Shown here: positions 34,584 to 44,009 of the stretch, in pieces | Layout: the number at the start of each line of letters is the position of its first letter | Position numbering within the stretch: the first letter of the stretch is position 1 | DNA from: an uncultured Clostridia bacterium | GTDB lineage: Bacteria > Bacillota > Clostridia > UMGS1810 | Direction: 5' to 3' | DNA length: 64,000 nt | Assembly (NCBI GenBank): GCA_934500705.1 | Contig: CAKSTI010000005.1 | Coordinates: 1 to 64,000 of the forward strand | Program-made: the position numbers and the translations under genes | Notes under the pieces: generated by a model | What the model was told of the DNA's origin: nothing | Databases searched by the model: none | What the model saw: only the letters and a program-made list of their open reading frames with translations

Positions 34584-36320
34584 GTGAAAAAAGTATTGAC
34601 ATATTCTGAATTTTCCGTTTTTTCAAATGCACGTTGCAGTGCATCGGCGCACAGCGTTGACGGGGAAAAGACCAAATTCGATTTTGTATGGCAGATGCCG
34701 GTATCGGACGACGAGGCAATAGAGATATGCTTTTCCGTTTCGTGCGCCGATGCGGTGTGTTCGTGGTACCCCACCTGCATTATGAAAAGAGAGCTTAACA
34801 TCTGCGATATTGAAACCTCGGCGGCGTGGTCCGTACCGCTTATTGCGCTTTGCAACAGTGTGGGAAACAGCGTGTTTTCGGTTGCCGCATCGGACTCTGT
34901 GCGTGTCTTAAAGTACAGTGCCTGCATAAACGAGCGCACCTCCGAGATGGATTTTAAAATCTTGGTAAATCTGCGCCAGTTCGGCACGCAAAATGAGTAT
35001 TCGCTCACACTGTATACGCAGAAAGACGAAAGGCCTTTTTACGAAATGTGCCGTAACGTGTCCGATTGGTGGGAGGGTATTTATGACCTTAAAAAGCTCC
35101 CGGCACCCGAACAGATATACGAACCCTGCTATTCAAGCTGGTATGCGTTTCATCACAAATTTACGTCGGACGAGCTTATAAGCGAGGCAAAAAAGGCAAA
35201 GGAATACGGTATGGAGCTTTTTATACTCGACGACGGCTGGAACACGGACGATATATCCCAGGCGTCAAAATATGCCGGGGACTGGAAAGAGAGCAAAAAG
35301 AAAATCCCGGATATGAAGGCTCTGTCCGATGAGATGCACAAACTCGGAATGAAGTTTGCCGTGTGGTTCAGCGTTTCGTTTTTGGGCAAGGCGAGCGAGA
35401 ATTACAAAAACTTTTACAATATGACTATGGACGAGTCAAAAATATTCCAGTCCGGAATTTTAGACCCACGCTATCCGCAAGTCAGAGAATATATTATTTC
35501 AAACTACGAAAGAGCGCTTAAAGAGTGGGACTTGGACGGATTTAAACTTGATTTTATAGACCTATTTCAAATGCACAGAAACACCGCATTTAAAGAGGGA
35601 ATGGATATTTTCAGCGTTGAGGAAGCCGTGGAAAAACTCCTGACCGACGCATATGCGAGAATGAAAAAAATCAAAAGCGATGTCATAATCGAGTTCAGGC
35701 AAAGCTATGTCGGCCCGAATATGCGAAAGTATGCAACAATGTTCAGAGCCGTGGATTGCCCCGTTCATTACAGGCAAAACCGTGTGTCAACTGTCGATAT
35801 GCGCCTGACGAGCGGAAAAACAGTTGTAAACTCCGATATGATTATGTGGAACAAAGACGCCGCCGCACATCAGGCGGCACTGCAAATATTAAACTGCATA
35901 TTCAGCGTAATTCAGTTTTCCGTAAGGATAGACACGCTTACGGCAGAGCAGGCAAAAATGGTTAAGTTCTGGCTCGGATTTGCCAAAAAATACCGAAAAA
36001 TTTTAACCGAGGAGCAGATAAAGCCTGAGGAGATGCAGAATTTTTATCCCGTCATTTGTGCAGAGGACGGGGAAAGGCGTATAACTGCAATTTACGAAAA
36101 CAACAAAATTGCAAGGCTTGACTTTAATAAGGAAAACCTTGTCATAAACGCCACGGACGAGGATTGTGTATATATCCGCACGGACGGCAGTGCGGACGTT
36201 TCGGCAGAGGCGTACGACTGCACGGGAGAGATAGCGCAGAGCGGCAATGTAACGCTTGGCGGCATTGCAAAAGTTTTTGTCCCCAAAAGCGGTTTGCTTA
36301 TATTAAGACAAAACGGTTGA
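34584..36320 (+). CDS. GH36-like alpha-galactosidase
   Basis: This 578-residue protein begins with GTG at 34584 after AAGGAG. It has a short beta-rich N-terminal part, then a barrel with SSWYAFHHKFT, LFILDDGWN and GMKFAVWFS. The nucleophile candidate is Asp323 in DGFKLDFIDLF and the acid/base candidate Asp391 in RAVDCPVHYRQ. This fits GH36/GH-D alpha-galactosidases, though the protein is shorter than the classical 700-plus residues. No signal peptide is visible. Between a GH3 and an SGNH esterase it suggests a galactose-decorated, acetylated hemicellulose substrate; that is inference. Other alpha-linked sugars cannot be excluded. Confidence 0.75.
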   Translation: MKKVLTYSEFSVFSNARCSASAHSVDGEKTKFDFVWQMPVSDDEAIEICFSVSCADAVCSWYPTCIMKRELNICDIETSAAWSVPLIALCNSVGNSVFSVAASDSVRVLKYSACINERTSEMDFKILVNLRQFGTQNEYSLTLYTQKDERPFYEMCRNVSDWWEGIYDLKKLPAPEQIYEPCYSSWYAFHHKFTSDELISEAKKAKEYGMELFILDDGWNTDDISQASKYAGDWKESKKKIPDMKALSDEMHKLGMKFAVWFSVSFLGKASENYKNFYNMTMDESKIFQSGILDPRYPQVREYIISNYERALKEWDLDGFKLDFIDLFQMHRNTAFKEGMDIFSVEEAVEKLLTDAYARMKKIKSDVIIEFRQSYVGPNMRKYATMFRAVDCPVHYRQNRVSTVDMRLTSGKTVVNSDMIMWNKDAAAHQAALQILNCIFSVIQFSVRIDTLTAEQAKMVKFWLGFAKKYRKILTEEQIKPEEMQNFYPVICAEDGERRITAIYENNKIARLDFNKENLVINATDEDCVYIRTDGSADVSAEAYDCTGEIAQSGNVTLGGIAKVFVPKSGLLILRQNG

Positions 36321-36377
36321 TTTTTGCGGGATTTAGTGATACATTGAAAGGGAACAGTAAACGGATTGGGGAATTGT

Positions 36378-37421
36378 ATGGATATTAAAAATATTGACAA
36401 AAACTTTAAGATTAACAGTGCAAACGAGTCGGAATATGATTTTTTCCCGTATCGCAGTTTTACGGTTGAGGGATTTTGCAAAGACGGTGCCGGGGAAAAG
36501 GAGCTTGTAAGACTTCCGAAAGCCGTGCTTAAAAACCTGTCGCCTGCTCTTAACGAGGCGGCTCACTTTTGCGCCGGCGGTGTTGTAAGGCTCAGAACCG
36601 ACAGCAGTAAGATTGCAGTAAGGTGCAATTATAACCAGATGAGAAATTCCAGCGGTATGCCGCTGTCCGCAGATGCAGGCATTGACTTATACAGCGGACT
36701 AAAATTCATTGCAAATTACCGCCCGGAGGACGGAAACCCCTTTATTGATATGGAGGCGTCAACAGAGAGTGAACAGATGTGCGATTACACAATGTATCTG
36801 CCTCTTTATTCAAATATTAATGAACTTGAAATTGGTCTTTTAAAGGGCAGTAAAACGGAAAAAGCAGCTCCGCACAAATCGGGAAAGACAATTTTGTTCT
36901 ACGGTTCGTCGGTTACAAACGGCGGCTGTGCATCACGCCCCGGACTTACATATCCTGCCGTCATTACCAGGAAAATGGGTGCGGAGATGATAAACTTAGG
37001 CTTCTCCGGCAATGCAAGGGGAGAGTTGGAAATTGCAGAGTACATTGCACGCCTGGATGTTTCGGCAGTGATTATTGAATATGACCACAATGCTCCCACG
37101 GCGCAATTTCTCAAAGAAACGCACGAACCGTTTTTCAAAACCGTAAGGGACGCAAAACCCAACGTACCCATAATCCTTATATCCGGTTGGTTTTTCCGTG
37201 AGCGTTCCGATGACGTCAACCGCAAAATACGCAGAGATATAGTAAAGCAGACAATGCTCAATGCGGTAAATTCGGGAGATAAGGCAGTGTACTTTATTGA
37301 CGGCTCCAAACTTTTTCCGAGGGAAACGTGCACGGATTTTTCGGCAGACTGCATACACCCTAACGATACCGGGTTTGGCATTATGGCAGAAAAAATAACG
37401 GATATTCTGGAAAACTTATAA
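36378..37421 (+). CDS. SGNH/GDSL-family esterase
   Basis: This protein has 347 residues from the ATG at 36378 (preceded by GGGGAATTGT; a TTG at 36366 is also in frame). An N-terminal beta-sandwich of about 165 residues (GVVRLRTDSSKIAVRCNY) leads to the SGNH hydrolase domain. Block I is ILFYGSSVTNGG with catalytic Ser178, then the Gly/Asn block GFSGNARGELE, and Asp324/His327 in DCIHPND. This two-domain form is typical of carbohydrate acetyl-esterases of the CE2/SGNH type. No signal peptide is visible, so it probably deacetylates imported oligosaccharides. Confidence 0.78.
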   Translation: MDIKNIDKNFKINSANESEYDFFPYRSFTVEGFCKDGAGEKELVRLPKAVLKNLSPALNEAAHFCAGGVVRLRTDSSKIAVRCNYNQMRNSSGMPLSADAGIDLYSGLKFIANYRPEDGNPFIDMEASTESEQMCDYTMYLPLYSNINELEIGLLKGSKTEKAAPHKSGKTILFYGSSVTNGGCASRPGLTYPAVITRKMGAEMINLGFSGNARGELEIAEYIARLDVSAVIIEYDHNAPTAQFLKETHEPFFKTVRDAKPNVPIILISGWFFRERSDDVNRKIRRDIVKQTMLNAVNSGDKAVYFIDGSKLFPRETCTDFSADCIHPNDTGFGIMAEKITDILENL

Positions 37422-37445
37422 AATATATTGTATGGGGATAAACCA

Positions 37446-39833
37446 ATGAAAAACAAAGTTGATGAATTGCTTAAAAAGATGACCGTTAAGGAAAAAGTCG
37501 GACAGCTTAATCAGTGTGGAAATTCCATATACAACGACGACTACAAGGTCGGCTGGGATTTGCTCAGAGAGGGTATGATAGGCTCGTTTCTGGGAATAAG
37601 CAGTGTGGAGGACGCAAACGAACTCCAAAGAGTTGCTGTGGAGGAAACAAGGCTCGGTATACCGCTTTTGCTCGGCTTTGACGTAATTCACGGTTTCAGA
37701 ACGTGTTTTCCCACGCCGTGGTCGGAGAGCTTTTCCTGGGAGCCTTGCCTTGCAAAGGAAACCGCAGAATATTCATCGGTTGAGGCAAGTTTGAACGGCG
37801 TCAACTGGATATATGCCCCTATGATAGATGTGTCCCGTGACCCACGCTGGGGACGTGGAGTAGAGGGAGCGGGAGAGGATCCGTACCTCATATCCGAGTT
37901 TGCAAAGGCAAGGGTTGAGGGCATACAGGGCGAGAATATGTCCGACGGCAGGCACTCGGCGGCGTGCGCAAAGCACTTTGTCGCATACGGTGCGTGCGAG
38001 GGCGGCAGGGATTACAATAGCGTATCTATGATGCCGCAGACGCTCTATGATTACTACCTTCCGCCGTTTAAAGCGGCGCTTGACGCCGGAGCGGAGAGCG
38101 TAATGACTGCGTTTCACGATTTAAACGGCGAGCCGTGCACGGGAAGTTATGAGTTAATCAGCGAAACTTTAAAGCAAAAAATGGGCTTTAAAGGCGTGGT
38201 GATAAGCGACGCCGGTTCAACAGATCAGATTAAGACACACGGCTATGCGGCAACTTACCGTGACGTTGCAAGGATTGCAGTAAATGCAGGACTTGACGTG
38301 GAGATGTGCTTCGGCATTTTTACATATCAGGATTACCTCGAAGATTTGGTAAACAGCGGAGAGGTGTCTATGGAAGTCCTTGATAATGCCGTAAGACGGG
38401 TTCTTACGCTTAAATATAAGCTCGGTTTGTTTGACAATCCTTACAGAGATATACAAACTGCTAAAAAGTGCCTGTGTACCGCCGAGGGCAGAGCGCTTGC
38501 GTATAAGTCTGCCGTAAAGTCGGTTGTTCTGCTTAAAAACAGCGCAGGTATTCTGCCTCTTTCCGAAAATGAAAAAATCGCCGTTGCAGGCCCTATGGCA
38601 GACAGCCGTGAGGAGATGCTCGGTTCGTGGAGCGCACTCGGCAAGGCGGAGGAGTGCGTTGCACCGATTGAGGGAATTAGGAAGTATGCCGATGTTCCGT
38701 TTGCGTGCGGCTGTGCTCTCATCGGCAGTGAATGTAACTTTGACGAGGTAACGGACAAGGTTAAAGATGTCGGCACGGTTGTTGCCTTTATAGGCGAGCC
38801 CAGAGATATGAACGGAGAGGGCAGAAGCCGCACAAGCAACACAATTCCGGGAGAACAGATAAACCTTTTAAGGCACATAAAGAGCCTCGGCAAAAAGCTG
38901 ATTTCGGTTGTAATTGCCGGACGTCCCGTTGTTTTGAGTGAAGTTGTTCAGCTCTCCGATGCGGTTCTGTTTTCGGGTGCGCTGGGTAACGAGGCAGGAA
39001 ACGCCTAGGCAGTGGGGACTCGAACCCACATTGGTTTCACATAACAATTTTCCCCGTAACGGCAGTAAATTGCTTGAAAATACGTCAGTATTCCCTGCAC
39101 AATTTACTTTGTTACAGAAAAAATTGCTTATGTGAAACTGCGAGCACCTGTTCGGCTGAATTTTTGCAAAGAATTTCGGTGCGTAAGGGTGCAGGCGGGC
39201 TGACGCCCGTCAAGACCGACAAGGCGGAAGGATTTGTGAAAATTCAGTCGACAGGCAATGCGGGTTCGAGTCCCCACTGCCTATGCCGATATTTTGTTCG
39301 GCAGGCAAAATCCGAGCGGAAAACTTGTAAATACCTTCCCGACAAGGGTGGGACAGGCACCGCTGTACTACAACCACAACAATACGGGAAAACCGCTCGT
39401 TGAGGAGTTTTTCTGGACAAGCAAGTACATTGACGCACCGATAGAACCGCTGTTTCCGTTCGGTTACGGACTTAGCTATACGGAGTTTGAATATTCGGAT
39501 ATGGAATTATCATCATATGAGGCGGAGCGTGGAAGTGTTATCACGGTTTCGGTCAATGTGAAAAACGTCGGAGAGTACGACGGTTACGAAACCGTTCAGT
39601 TCTATGTCACCGACAAGGTGGCGTCCTACACCAGACCCGTAAAGGAATTAAAGGCGTTTAAAAAAGTGTTCGTCAAAAAGGGCGGACAGGTGAGAGCAAG
39701 CGCAGAGCTGGACACTGCAAAAATGGGATTTCATAACAGAAAACTTGAATACATAGTCGAGCCGGGCGAATTTGTAATATCCGCCGGCAAAAACAGCGAG
39801 GACGTATTGCAAGAGAACTTGTGTCTGATGTAA
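37446..39833 (+). pseudogene. GH3 glycosidase gene interrupted by a 276-bp insertion
   Basis: A second GH3 starts at the ATG at 37446 and has the nucleophile Asp255 in GVVISDAGST. It reads normally to GNEAGNA at 39005, then hits TAG at 39006-39008. The homologous continuation YADILFGRQNPSGKLV resumes at 39282 and runs through the FnIII domain to 39833. The interruption is an inverted-repeat element plus a 2-bp TA duplication (276 bp, a multiple of three, but with in-frame stops). The right end of the element supplies an ATG at 39258 in frame with the 3' part, so a separate C-terminal polypeptide of about 190 residues is formally possible. The 526-residue 5' part lacks the end of the C-terminal domain and is probably inactive. 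Confidence 0.88.
39008..39281. mobile_element. 274-bp inverted-repeat element with tRNA-3'-end-like termini
   Basis: The ends are GGCAGTGGGGACTCGAACCC (39008-39027) and its exact reverse complement at 39262-39281; the repeat extends to about 26 bases with one mismatch. TA at 39006-39007 and 39282-39283 is an apparent target duplication, and removing the element restores the GH3 frame. Each end, read outward, contains GGGTTCGAGTCCCC, very like a tRNA T-arm followed by an acceptor strand. The interior folds into two long imperfect hairpins: 39032-39138 (TTTCACATAA...TTATGTGAAA) and about 39148-39255 (CCTGTTCGGCTGAATTTT...AAAATTCAGTCGACAGG). It has no reading frame of its own. Confidence 0.85.
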
Positions 39834-39856
39834 TTTACCCTTAAATGTTTTAAAAT

Positions 39857-39883
39857 ACCGTGATACAGAAAGGTGTATCACGG
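39857..39883. terminator. Bidirectional terminator between convergent genes
   Basis: ACCGTGATAC at 39857-39866 pairs with GTATCACGGT at 39874-39883, with A-rich sequence on the left and T-rich on the right. It serves the GH3 operon and the minus-strand HD gene. Confidence 0.75.
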
Positions 39884-39884
39884 T

Positions 39885-40376
39885 TTATTTTTGCAGATAC
39901 ATCATTTCCAGCAGATGTGTTCCCGTTGCCGTCTTAAATATGTTTTTTTCGGCACTCTCTATTGCAGAAATTTTATATCCGCTCTCACCTGCATTGACAA
40001 GGAAGTCGGCTTCAAGTAAAATCTGATAGTCAAGCCCGTCAACGTCTGTGTAGGTGTGATGATGTGCGACAAGGTACGAAATCCGCTCTGTATCACGCTC
40101 CGGCACGGGTAAATCCGCCAGAAAGTCCTCAACGAGCGGCGGACTTTCAAGTTCCTGGTTTTTGCCGTTTGTGTTGCCGTACTTTTCACGGCAGAGCGGA
40201 CACGCAATGTCGTGGACAACAGAGGCAAGTTCAAGGATTTTTTGCGTGTGCGCATCGAGCTTTTCTTTTTCGCCGATGTTTTTGGCAAACGCCCAGACTT
40301 TAAGAAAATGCTCAATGTCGTGCAGATTTCCTCCGTAAAATTCAATCATTTTTTCAACAGCGGTTGATATAATCAT
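39885..40376 (-). CDS. HD-domain phosphohydrolase
   Basis: This 163-residue protein starts at the ATG at 40376, which follows GGGAGGAAGC on the minus strand. The HD metal site is visible as HDIEHFLKVW, VVHDIAC and VAHHHTYTD. Small HD proteins of this type act on nucleotides or phosphorylated metabolites; the substrate is unknown. It is downstream of the methyltransferase gene, 16 bases apart, and probably co-transcribed. Confidence 0.8.
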   Translation of the reverse strand: MIISTAVEKMIEFYGGNLHDIEHFLKVWAFAKNIGEKEKLDAHTQKILELASVVHDIACPLCREKYGNTNGKNQELESPPLVEDFLADLPVPERDTERISYLVAHHHTYTDVDGLDYQILLEADFLVNAGESGYKISAIESAEKNIFKTATGTHLLEMMYLQK

Positions 40377-40392
40377 CGTTTGCTTCCTCCCG

Positions 40393-40926
40393 TCACAGTG
40401 CAGTGCCTTTCTTTGGAACAAACAGTCCGCTCATATCGGTATGTTCCAGTTCCAAGAGTTTGACCTTGCGCTCTATTCCTCCGCCGTAACCTGTCAGACT
40501 GCCGTTTGTGCCGACTACACGATGACACGGAATTAACAGCGAAATCGGATTGTGCCCGACAGCGCCCCCGACTGCCTGTGCGGACATTTTTTCAATGCCC
40601 TTTTGCTTTGCGATTATTTCCGCAATTTCCCCGTAGGTTATGGTCTTGCCGTAAGGTATTGTAAGCATAATATCGCAGACCGCTTTGCGGAACGGCGTGG
40701 AGTCGTAGCGGAGCGGCGGCAGAAAATCCGGCTCACGGCCGGAAAAATATATGTCGAGCCAGCGCTTAGCATCTCGGAAAAGGGGCATACCCTTTTGCTC
40801 GGTTTCCCTCGGCAGAATATTGCCGAAGTGCCTTTGCCCGTTAAACCACAGACCCGTGATATGCTCCCCGTCGCAGGCAAGCGTTATTGCGCCGAGCGGC
40901 GAGTTGTATTCATATGTATAAATCAT
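40393..40926 (-). CDS. ogt: Methylated-DNA-protein-cysteine methyltransferase
   Basis: This 177-residue suicide repair protein moves the alkyl group from O6-alkylguanine to its own cysteine. The active site is Cys134 in LLIPCHRVVG. The DNA-binding HTH includes TITYGEIAEIIAKQKG and the recognition stretch AVGGAVGHNP. The start at 40926 follows AAGGGG. An N-terminal beta-rich domain (YTYEYNSPLGAITLACD) is present, as in Ogt. Confidence 0.92.
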   Translation of the reverse strand: MIYTYEYNSPLGAITLACDGEHITGLWFNGQRHFGNILPRETEQKGMPLFRDAKRWLDIYFSGREPDFLPPLRYDSTPFRKAVCDIMLTIPYGKTITYGEIAEIIAKQKGIEKMSAQAVGGAVGHNPISLLIPCHRVVGTNGSLTGYGGGIERKVKLLELEHTDMSGLFVPKKGTAL

Positions 40927-41028
40927 AGTAACCCCTTGACTTTGTCCTTGGTTGCAGTTTCCTTTGTATGTATAATTCAACAAAATTCCTGTTTTTCCTT
41001 TTAATATTAAATTATTTATTAAAAATCA

Positions 41029-41072
41029 AAATCCCGACGCATAAGCTGTTTAAAACTTGTGCTTCGGGATTT
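41029..41072 (-). terminator. Terminator after the SASP gene
   Basis: AAATCCCGA...GCATAAG at 41029-41045 pairs with CTTGTGC...TCGGGATTT at 41056-41072; on the minus strand it is followed by a T-rich run. Confidence 0.7.
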
Positions 41073-41103
41073 CGTTTACTGCATTAAAAACATTTCGATT
41101 TGG

Positions 41104-41295
41104 TTATTTCATAGAATTCTCATAGGACTCTATCATTTTCTTAACCATCTGACCGCCGACAGAACCTGCCTGTCTTGAAGTCAAGTCACCGTTGTAACCG
41201 TTCTTTAAGTTTACACCAACCTCAGACGCTGCTTCCATCTTAAATCTTTCCATAGCGTCCTTAGCCTCAGGTACTACGTGCTTGTTTCCTGCCAT
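41104..41295 (-). CDS. Alpha/beta-type small acid-soluble spore protein
   Basis: This 63-residue protein coats and protects DNA in the dormant spore. The family motifs are clear: ERFKMEAASEVGV (with the Glu-Val germination-protease site region) and LTSRQAGSVGGQMVKKMI. The start at 41295 follows GGAGGTGATAACG. It shows that the organism is, or descends from, a spore former. A sporulation promoter is expected upstream but I could not fix one. Confidence 0.93.
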   Translation of the reverse strand: MAGNKHVVPEAKDAMERFKMEAASEVGVNLKNGYNGDLTSRQAGSVGGQMVKKMIESYENSMK

Positions 41296-41364
41296 CGTTA
41301 TCACCTCCATTTGTTTTGTCGGTAATAATTTGTGCAGATTGAGAAAATATAAACAGGTAATTTT

Positions 41365-42567
41365 TTACTTGTCGATTATTTTTTTAAGATTTGGCATTAT
41401 ACCGAGGCTTCTCGAAAGAATACCGTTCATATGCGCTATCGCCGTGCCGTAATTGGTAATGGGCACGCCGGCGTCGAGTGCGCACTTGACACGGTACTTC
41501 ATTTCACGCTCGTTTAGCATACAGCCGCCACAGTGTATTATGAGAGAAAATCCGCTCAGGTCGTCCGCAAAAGTTCCGCCGGAGGAAAATTCGTAATCAA
41601 ATTTTTTGCCTGTGTATTCTTCGAGCCAGCGTGGGAGTTTAACCGTTCCGATGTCATTGCACTGTCTGTGATGCGTACAGCCCTCGGATATTAAAATTTT
41701 GTCGCCGTTGTTTAAAGCGTCGATTGTCTTTGCGCCGACTACGGCGGCATCGAGAAGTCCTTTAAGCCTTGCAATTAAAATTGAAAATGACGTGAGCGGA
41801 ATATCCTTCGGCACGATTTTTGCCACCGCTTTAAATGCCTGACTGTCTGTGACAACAAGTTTCGGCTTTTCCTTTAAATTCTTAATTGCCGAGTCCAACT
41901 GCTCCTCCTGCACCACAACGGATATTGCGTGCTTGTCGAGAGTGTCACGCACGGCGAGCTGCTGGGGGAGAATAAGACGTCCCTTTGGCGCAGCCTCGTC
42001 AATCGGCGTTACAAATATTACAGTGTCGCCCTCGCTTATAAAATCGCCCACCATTTTAAGGGGATTTTCCTTCGGGGCGAGTTTGCCGATGCAGTCCTTT
42101 AAAAAATCAATGTTGATTTTTTTGCTTGCGCTTACAAACACTTCTTTTTCCGTGGACTGCGCAGTGCTTTCCAAAAGGTCGCATTTATTGTATGCAATTA
42201 AATATTTTATGTTTTTTTCTTTAAATATTTCAACAAGTTCGTTTTCGTATTCGCCGAGCGGTTTTGAGGCGTCGGCAACGAGAACGGCAATATCTGTTTT
42301 GTTTAAAATTTGCTTTGTGCGCTTTACACGAAGCTCTCCGAGTGCGCCCTCGTCGTCAAAACCCGGTGTGTCAATAATTACCACAGGGCCGAGCGGAAGA
42401 AGCTCCATAGACTTTGTGACGGGGTCGGTGGTTGTTCCCTTGACGTCGGACACTACCGATATTTCCTGGTTTGTCACTGCGTTTACAAGTGTGGATTTGC
42501 CGGCGTTTCTCCTGCCGAAAAATCCTATGTGTATTCTGTCCGATGACGGGGTGTTGTTAAGCGACAT
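41365..42567 (-). CDS. hydF: [FeFe]-hydrogenase H-cluster maturation GTPase HydF
   Basis: This 400-residue protein is the scaffold on which the 2Fe subcluster is assembled before transfer to HydA. The GTPase domain has the P-loop GRRNAGKSTL, switch region TTTDPV, DTPGFDDEG and NKCD. The C-terminal cluster-binding set is CTHHRQC and HCGGCMLN, matching the family's C-x-H...H-C-x-x-C. hydE/hydG and the hydrogenase are not in the window. It follows rnfB by about 50 bases on the same strand and may be co-transcribed with the Rnf genes. Confidence 0.95.
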   Translation of the reverse strand: MSLNNTPSSDRIHIGFFGRRNAGKSTLVNAVTNQEISVVSDVKGTTTDPVTKSMELLPLGPVVIIDTPGFDDEGALGELRVKRTKQILNKTDIAVLVADASKPLGEYENELVEIFKEKNIKYLIAYNKCDLLESTAQSTEKEVFVSASKKINIDFLKDCIGKLAPKENPLKMVGDFISEGDTVIFVTPIDEAAPKGRLILPQQLAVRDTLDKHAISVVVQEEQLDSAIKNLKEKPKLVVTDSQAFKAVAKIVPKDIPLTSFSILIARLKGLLDAAVVGAKTIDALNNGDKILISEGCTHHRQCNDIGTVKLPRWLEEYTGKKFDYEFSSGGTFADDLSGFSLIIHCGGCMLNEREMKYRVKCALDAGVPITNYGTAIAHMNGILSRSLGIMPNLKKIIDK

Positions 42568-42620
42568 AAAATCAACTCCTTTTATAGCAGACAGCGGACG
42601 TTTGCGTCCGCTGTCGGTGT

Positions 42621-43412
42621 TTAAAATTTATGAATTACTTTTTTGGGGCAAACCTCTGCGCAAAGACCGCACGACACGCATTTGCCGTAATCTATGACGG
42701 CAATGTTATCGTTTACGTGTATTGCGTCGTGTTCGCATTTTTTCTCGCACATTTTACAGCCTATACAGCCGTTTGAGCAGTAGTTTTTAACCAATACGCC
42801 CTTGTCCTTTGAACTGCACAAAACCGTGTATTCACAGCCTGTCGGCACAAGCACCAAAAGGTGCTTGGGACAGACGTTTGTGCACCGTCCGCAGCCGCAG
42901 CATTTTTCCTCATCAATATGTGCTATGCCGTCCTTTACGGAGAGTGCGCCGTATTCGCACACCCTTACGCAACTTCCGAGTCCTATGCAGCCGTATTCGC
43001 AGTTTTTGGGGCCGCCGTTTAAGAGTGCGGCGCTTGTGCAGTCGTCAACTCCGGTAAAGTCGTACCTATCGGAGCACACATCGCACGTTCCGCTGCAACG
43101 AAGGCGTGCCTTTTTGGGAACTACCGCCTTTGCCTCAACTCCCATAAGGGCGCATATTGCCTTGTTTTTTTCGTCGGTCATAAGGTTACATTTGGCAGGG
43201 CTCTCTCCCTTTGTAACTATTGCCTCGGCAAGAGCCGAACAGCCGGCGTAGCCGCAGCCGCCGCAGTTTGCGCCAGGCAGAATTTCTCCTATTTGGTCTA
43301 TTCTCTCGTCCTTGTCAACCTTGAAAACTATTGACGCAAAACCCAAAAGTCCGCCAAAGGCAAGACCCGTTGCGCCGACGGCAAGTGCCGGAATTAATAT
43401 TTCACCAATCAT
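42621..43412 (-). CDS. rnfB: Rnf complex subunit RnfB
   Basis: This 263-residue iron-sulfur subunit is thought to accept electrons from reduced ferredoxin. An N-terminal membrane anchor (ILIPALAVGATGLAFGGLLGF) is followed by the 4Fe-4S motif GANCGGCGYAGC...C. Further 4Fe-4S sets are seen (CCGCGRCTNVCP, CIGCKMCEKKC, CVSCGLCAEVCP), plus the Cys-rich stretch CSGTCDVC. It is the last gene of the rnfCDGEAB order. Confidence 0.95.
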   Translation of the reverse strand: MIGEILIPALAVGATGLAFGGLLGFASIVFKVDKDERIDQIGEILPGANCGGCGYAGCSALAEAIVTKGESPAKCNLMTDEKNKAICALMGVEAKAVVPKKARLRCSGTCDVCSDRYDFTGVDDCTSAALLNGGPKNCEYGCIGLGSCVRVCEYGALSVKDGIAHIDEEKCCGCGRCTNVCPKHLLVLVPTGCEYTVLCSSKDKGVLVKNYCSNGCIGCKMCEKKCEHDAIHVNDNIAVIDYGKCVSCGLCAEVCPKKVIHKF

Positions 43413-43424
43413 TTAAAGCACCTC

Positions 43425-44009
43425 CTAAAACGACAGTCCCTGAAATCCCAAGAACGACATCGCAATAAGACTTGCGGTAATCAGAGCAATGGGAAATCCC
43501 TTTAAATTTTCGGGAATGTCCGCAGTTTCCAAACGTTCACGCACACCGGAGAACAGGACGATTGCTATTGTAAATCCTATTGCCGCACTGAATGCGTACC
43601 AGACCGCCTCAAAGAAGTTAAATCCCTTTTCGATGTTTAAAAGCGTCACTCCCAAAACCGCACAGTTTGTGGTTATGAGGGGCAGATATATTCCCAGCGC
43701 ATTGTATAGGGCAGGGACGGTCTTTGCAACGAACATTTCGACAAACTGCACCAGCGCCGCAATAAGCAGAATAAACGACAGCGTTTGCAGATATTCCACG
43801 TTAAGCGGTACAAGTATATAGTGATACACAAGCCAGGTGAGTGCCGATGCGAGCGACATTACAAACGTTACCGCCATACCCATTCCGAGGGCGGTGTCCG
43901 TCTTTTTGGAAACGCCCAGAAACGGGCATATGCCGTAGAATTTTACCAGTACAAAGTTTTCAACGAGAATTGCCGCAACGGACAATTCGAGAAAGTGCGA
44001 TATTCCCAT
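43425..44009 (-). CDS. rnfA: Rnf complex subunit RnfA
   Basis: This 194-residue integral membrane subunit has six hydrophobic segments and the conserved opening VENFVLVKFYGICPFLGVSKK, which carries a cysteine thought to help bind an iron-sulfur centre in the membrane. It overlaps the rnfE stop by one base and lies 12 bases before rnfB. Confidence 0.95.
   Translation of the reverse strand: MGISHFLELSVAAILVENFVLVKFYGICPFLGVSKKTDTALGMGMAVTFVMSLASALTWLVYHYILVPLNVEYLQTLSFILLIAALVQFVEMFVAKTVPALYNALGIYLPLITTNCAVLGVTLLNIEKGFNFFEAVWYAFSAAIGFTIAIVLFSGVRERLETADIPENLKGFPIALITASLIAMSFLGFQGLSF

Noticed and set aside
39250..39283. Possible tRNA gene at the ends of the GH3 insertion
   Set aside because: Only a T-arm-like loop and an acceptor-like strand are present at each end, in opposite orientations. 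There is no D-arm or anticodon arm, and the arm pairs best with an 8-base loop. I report it as an element end, not a tRNA.
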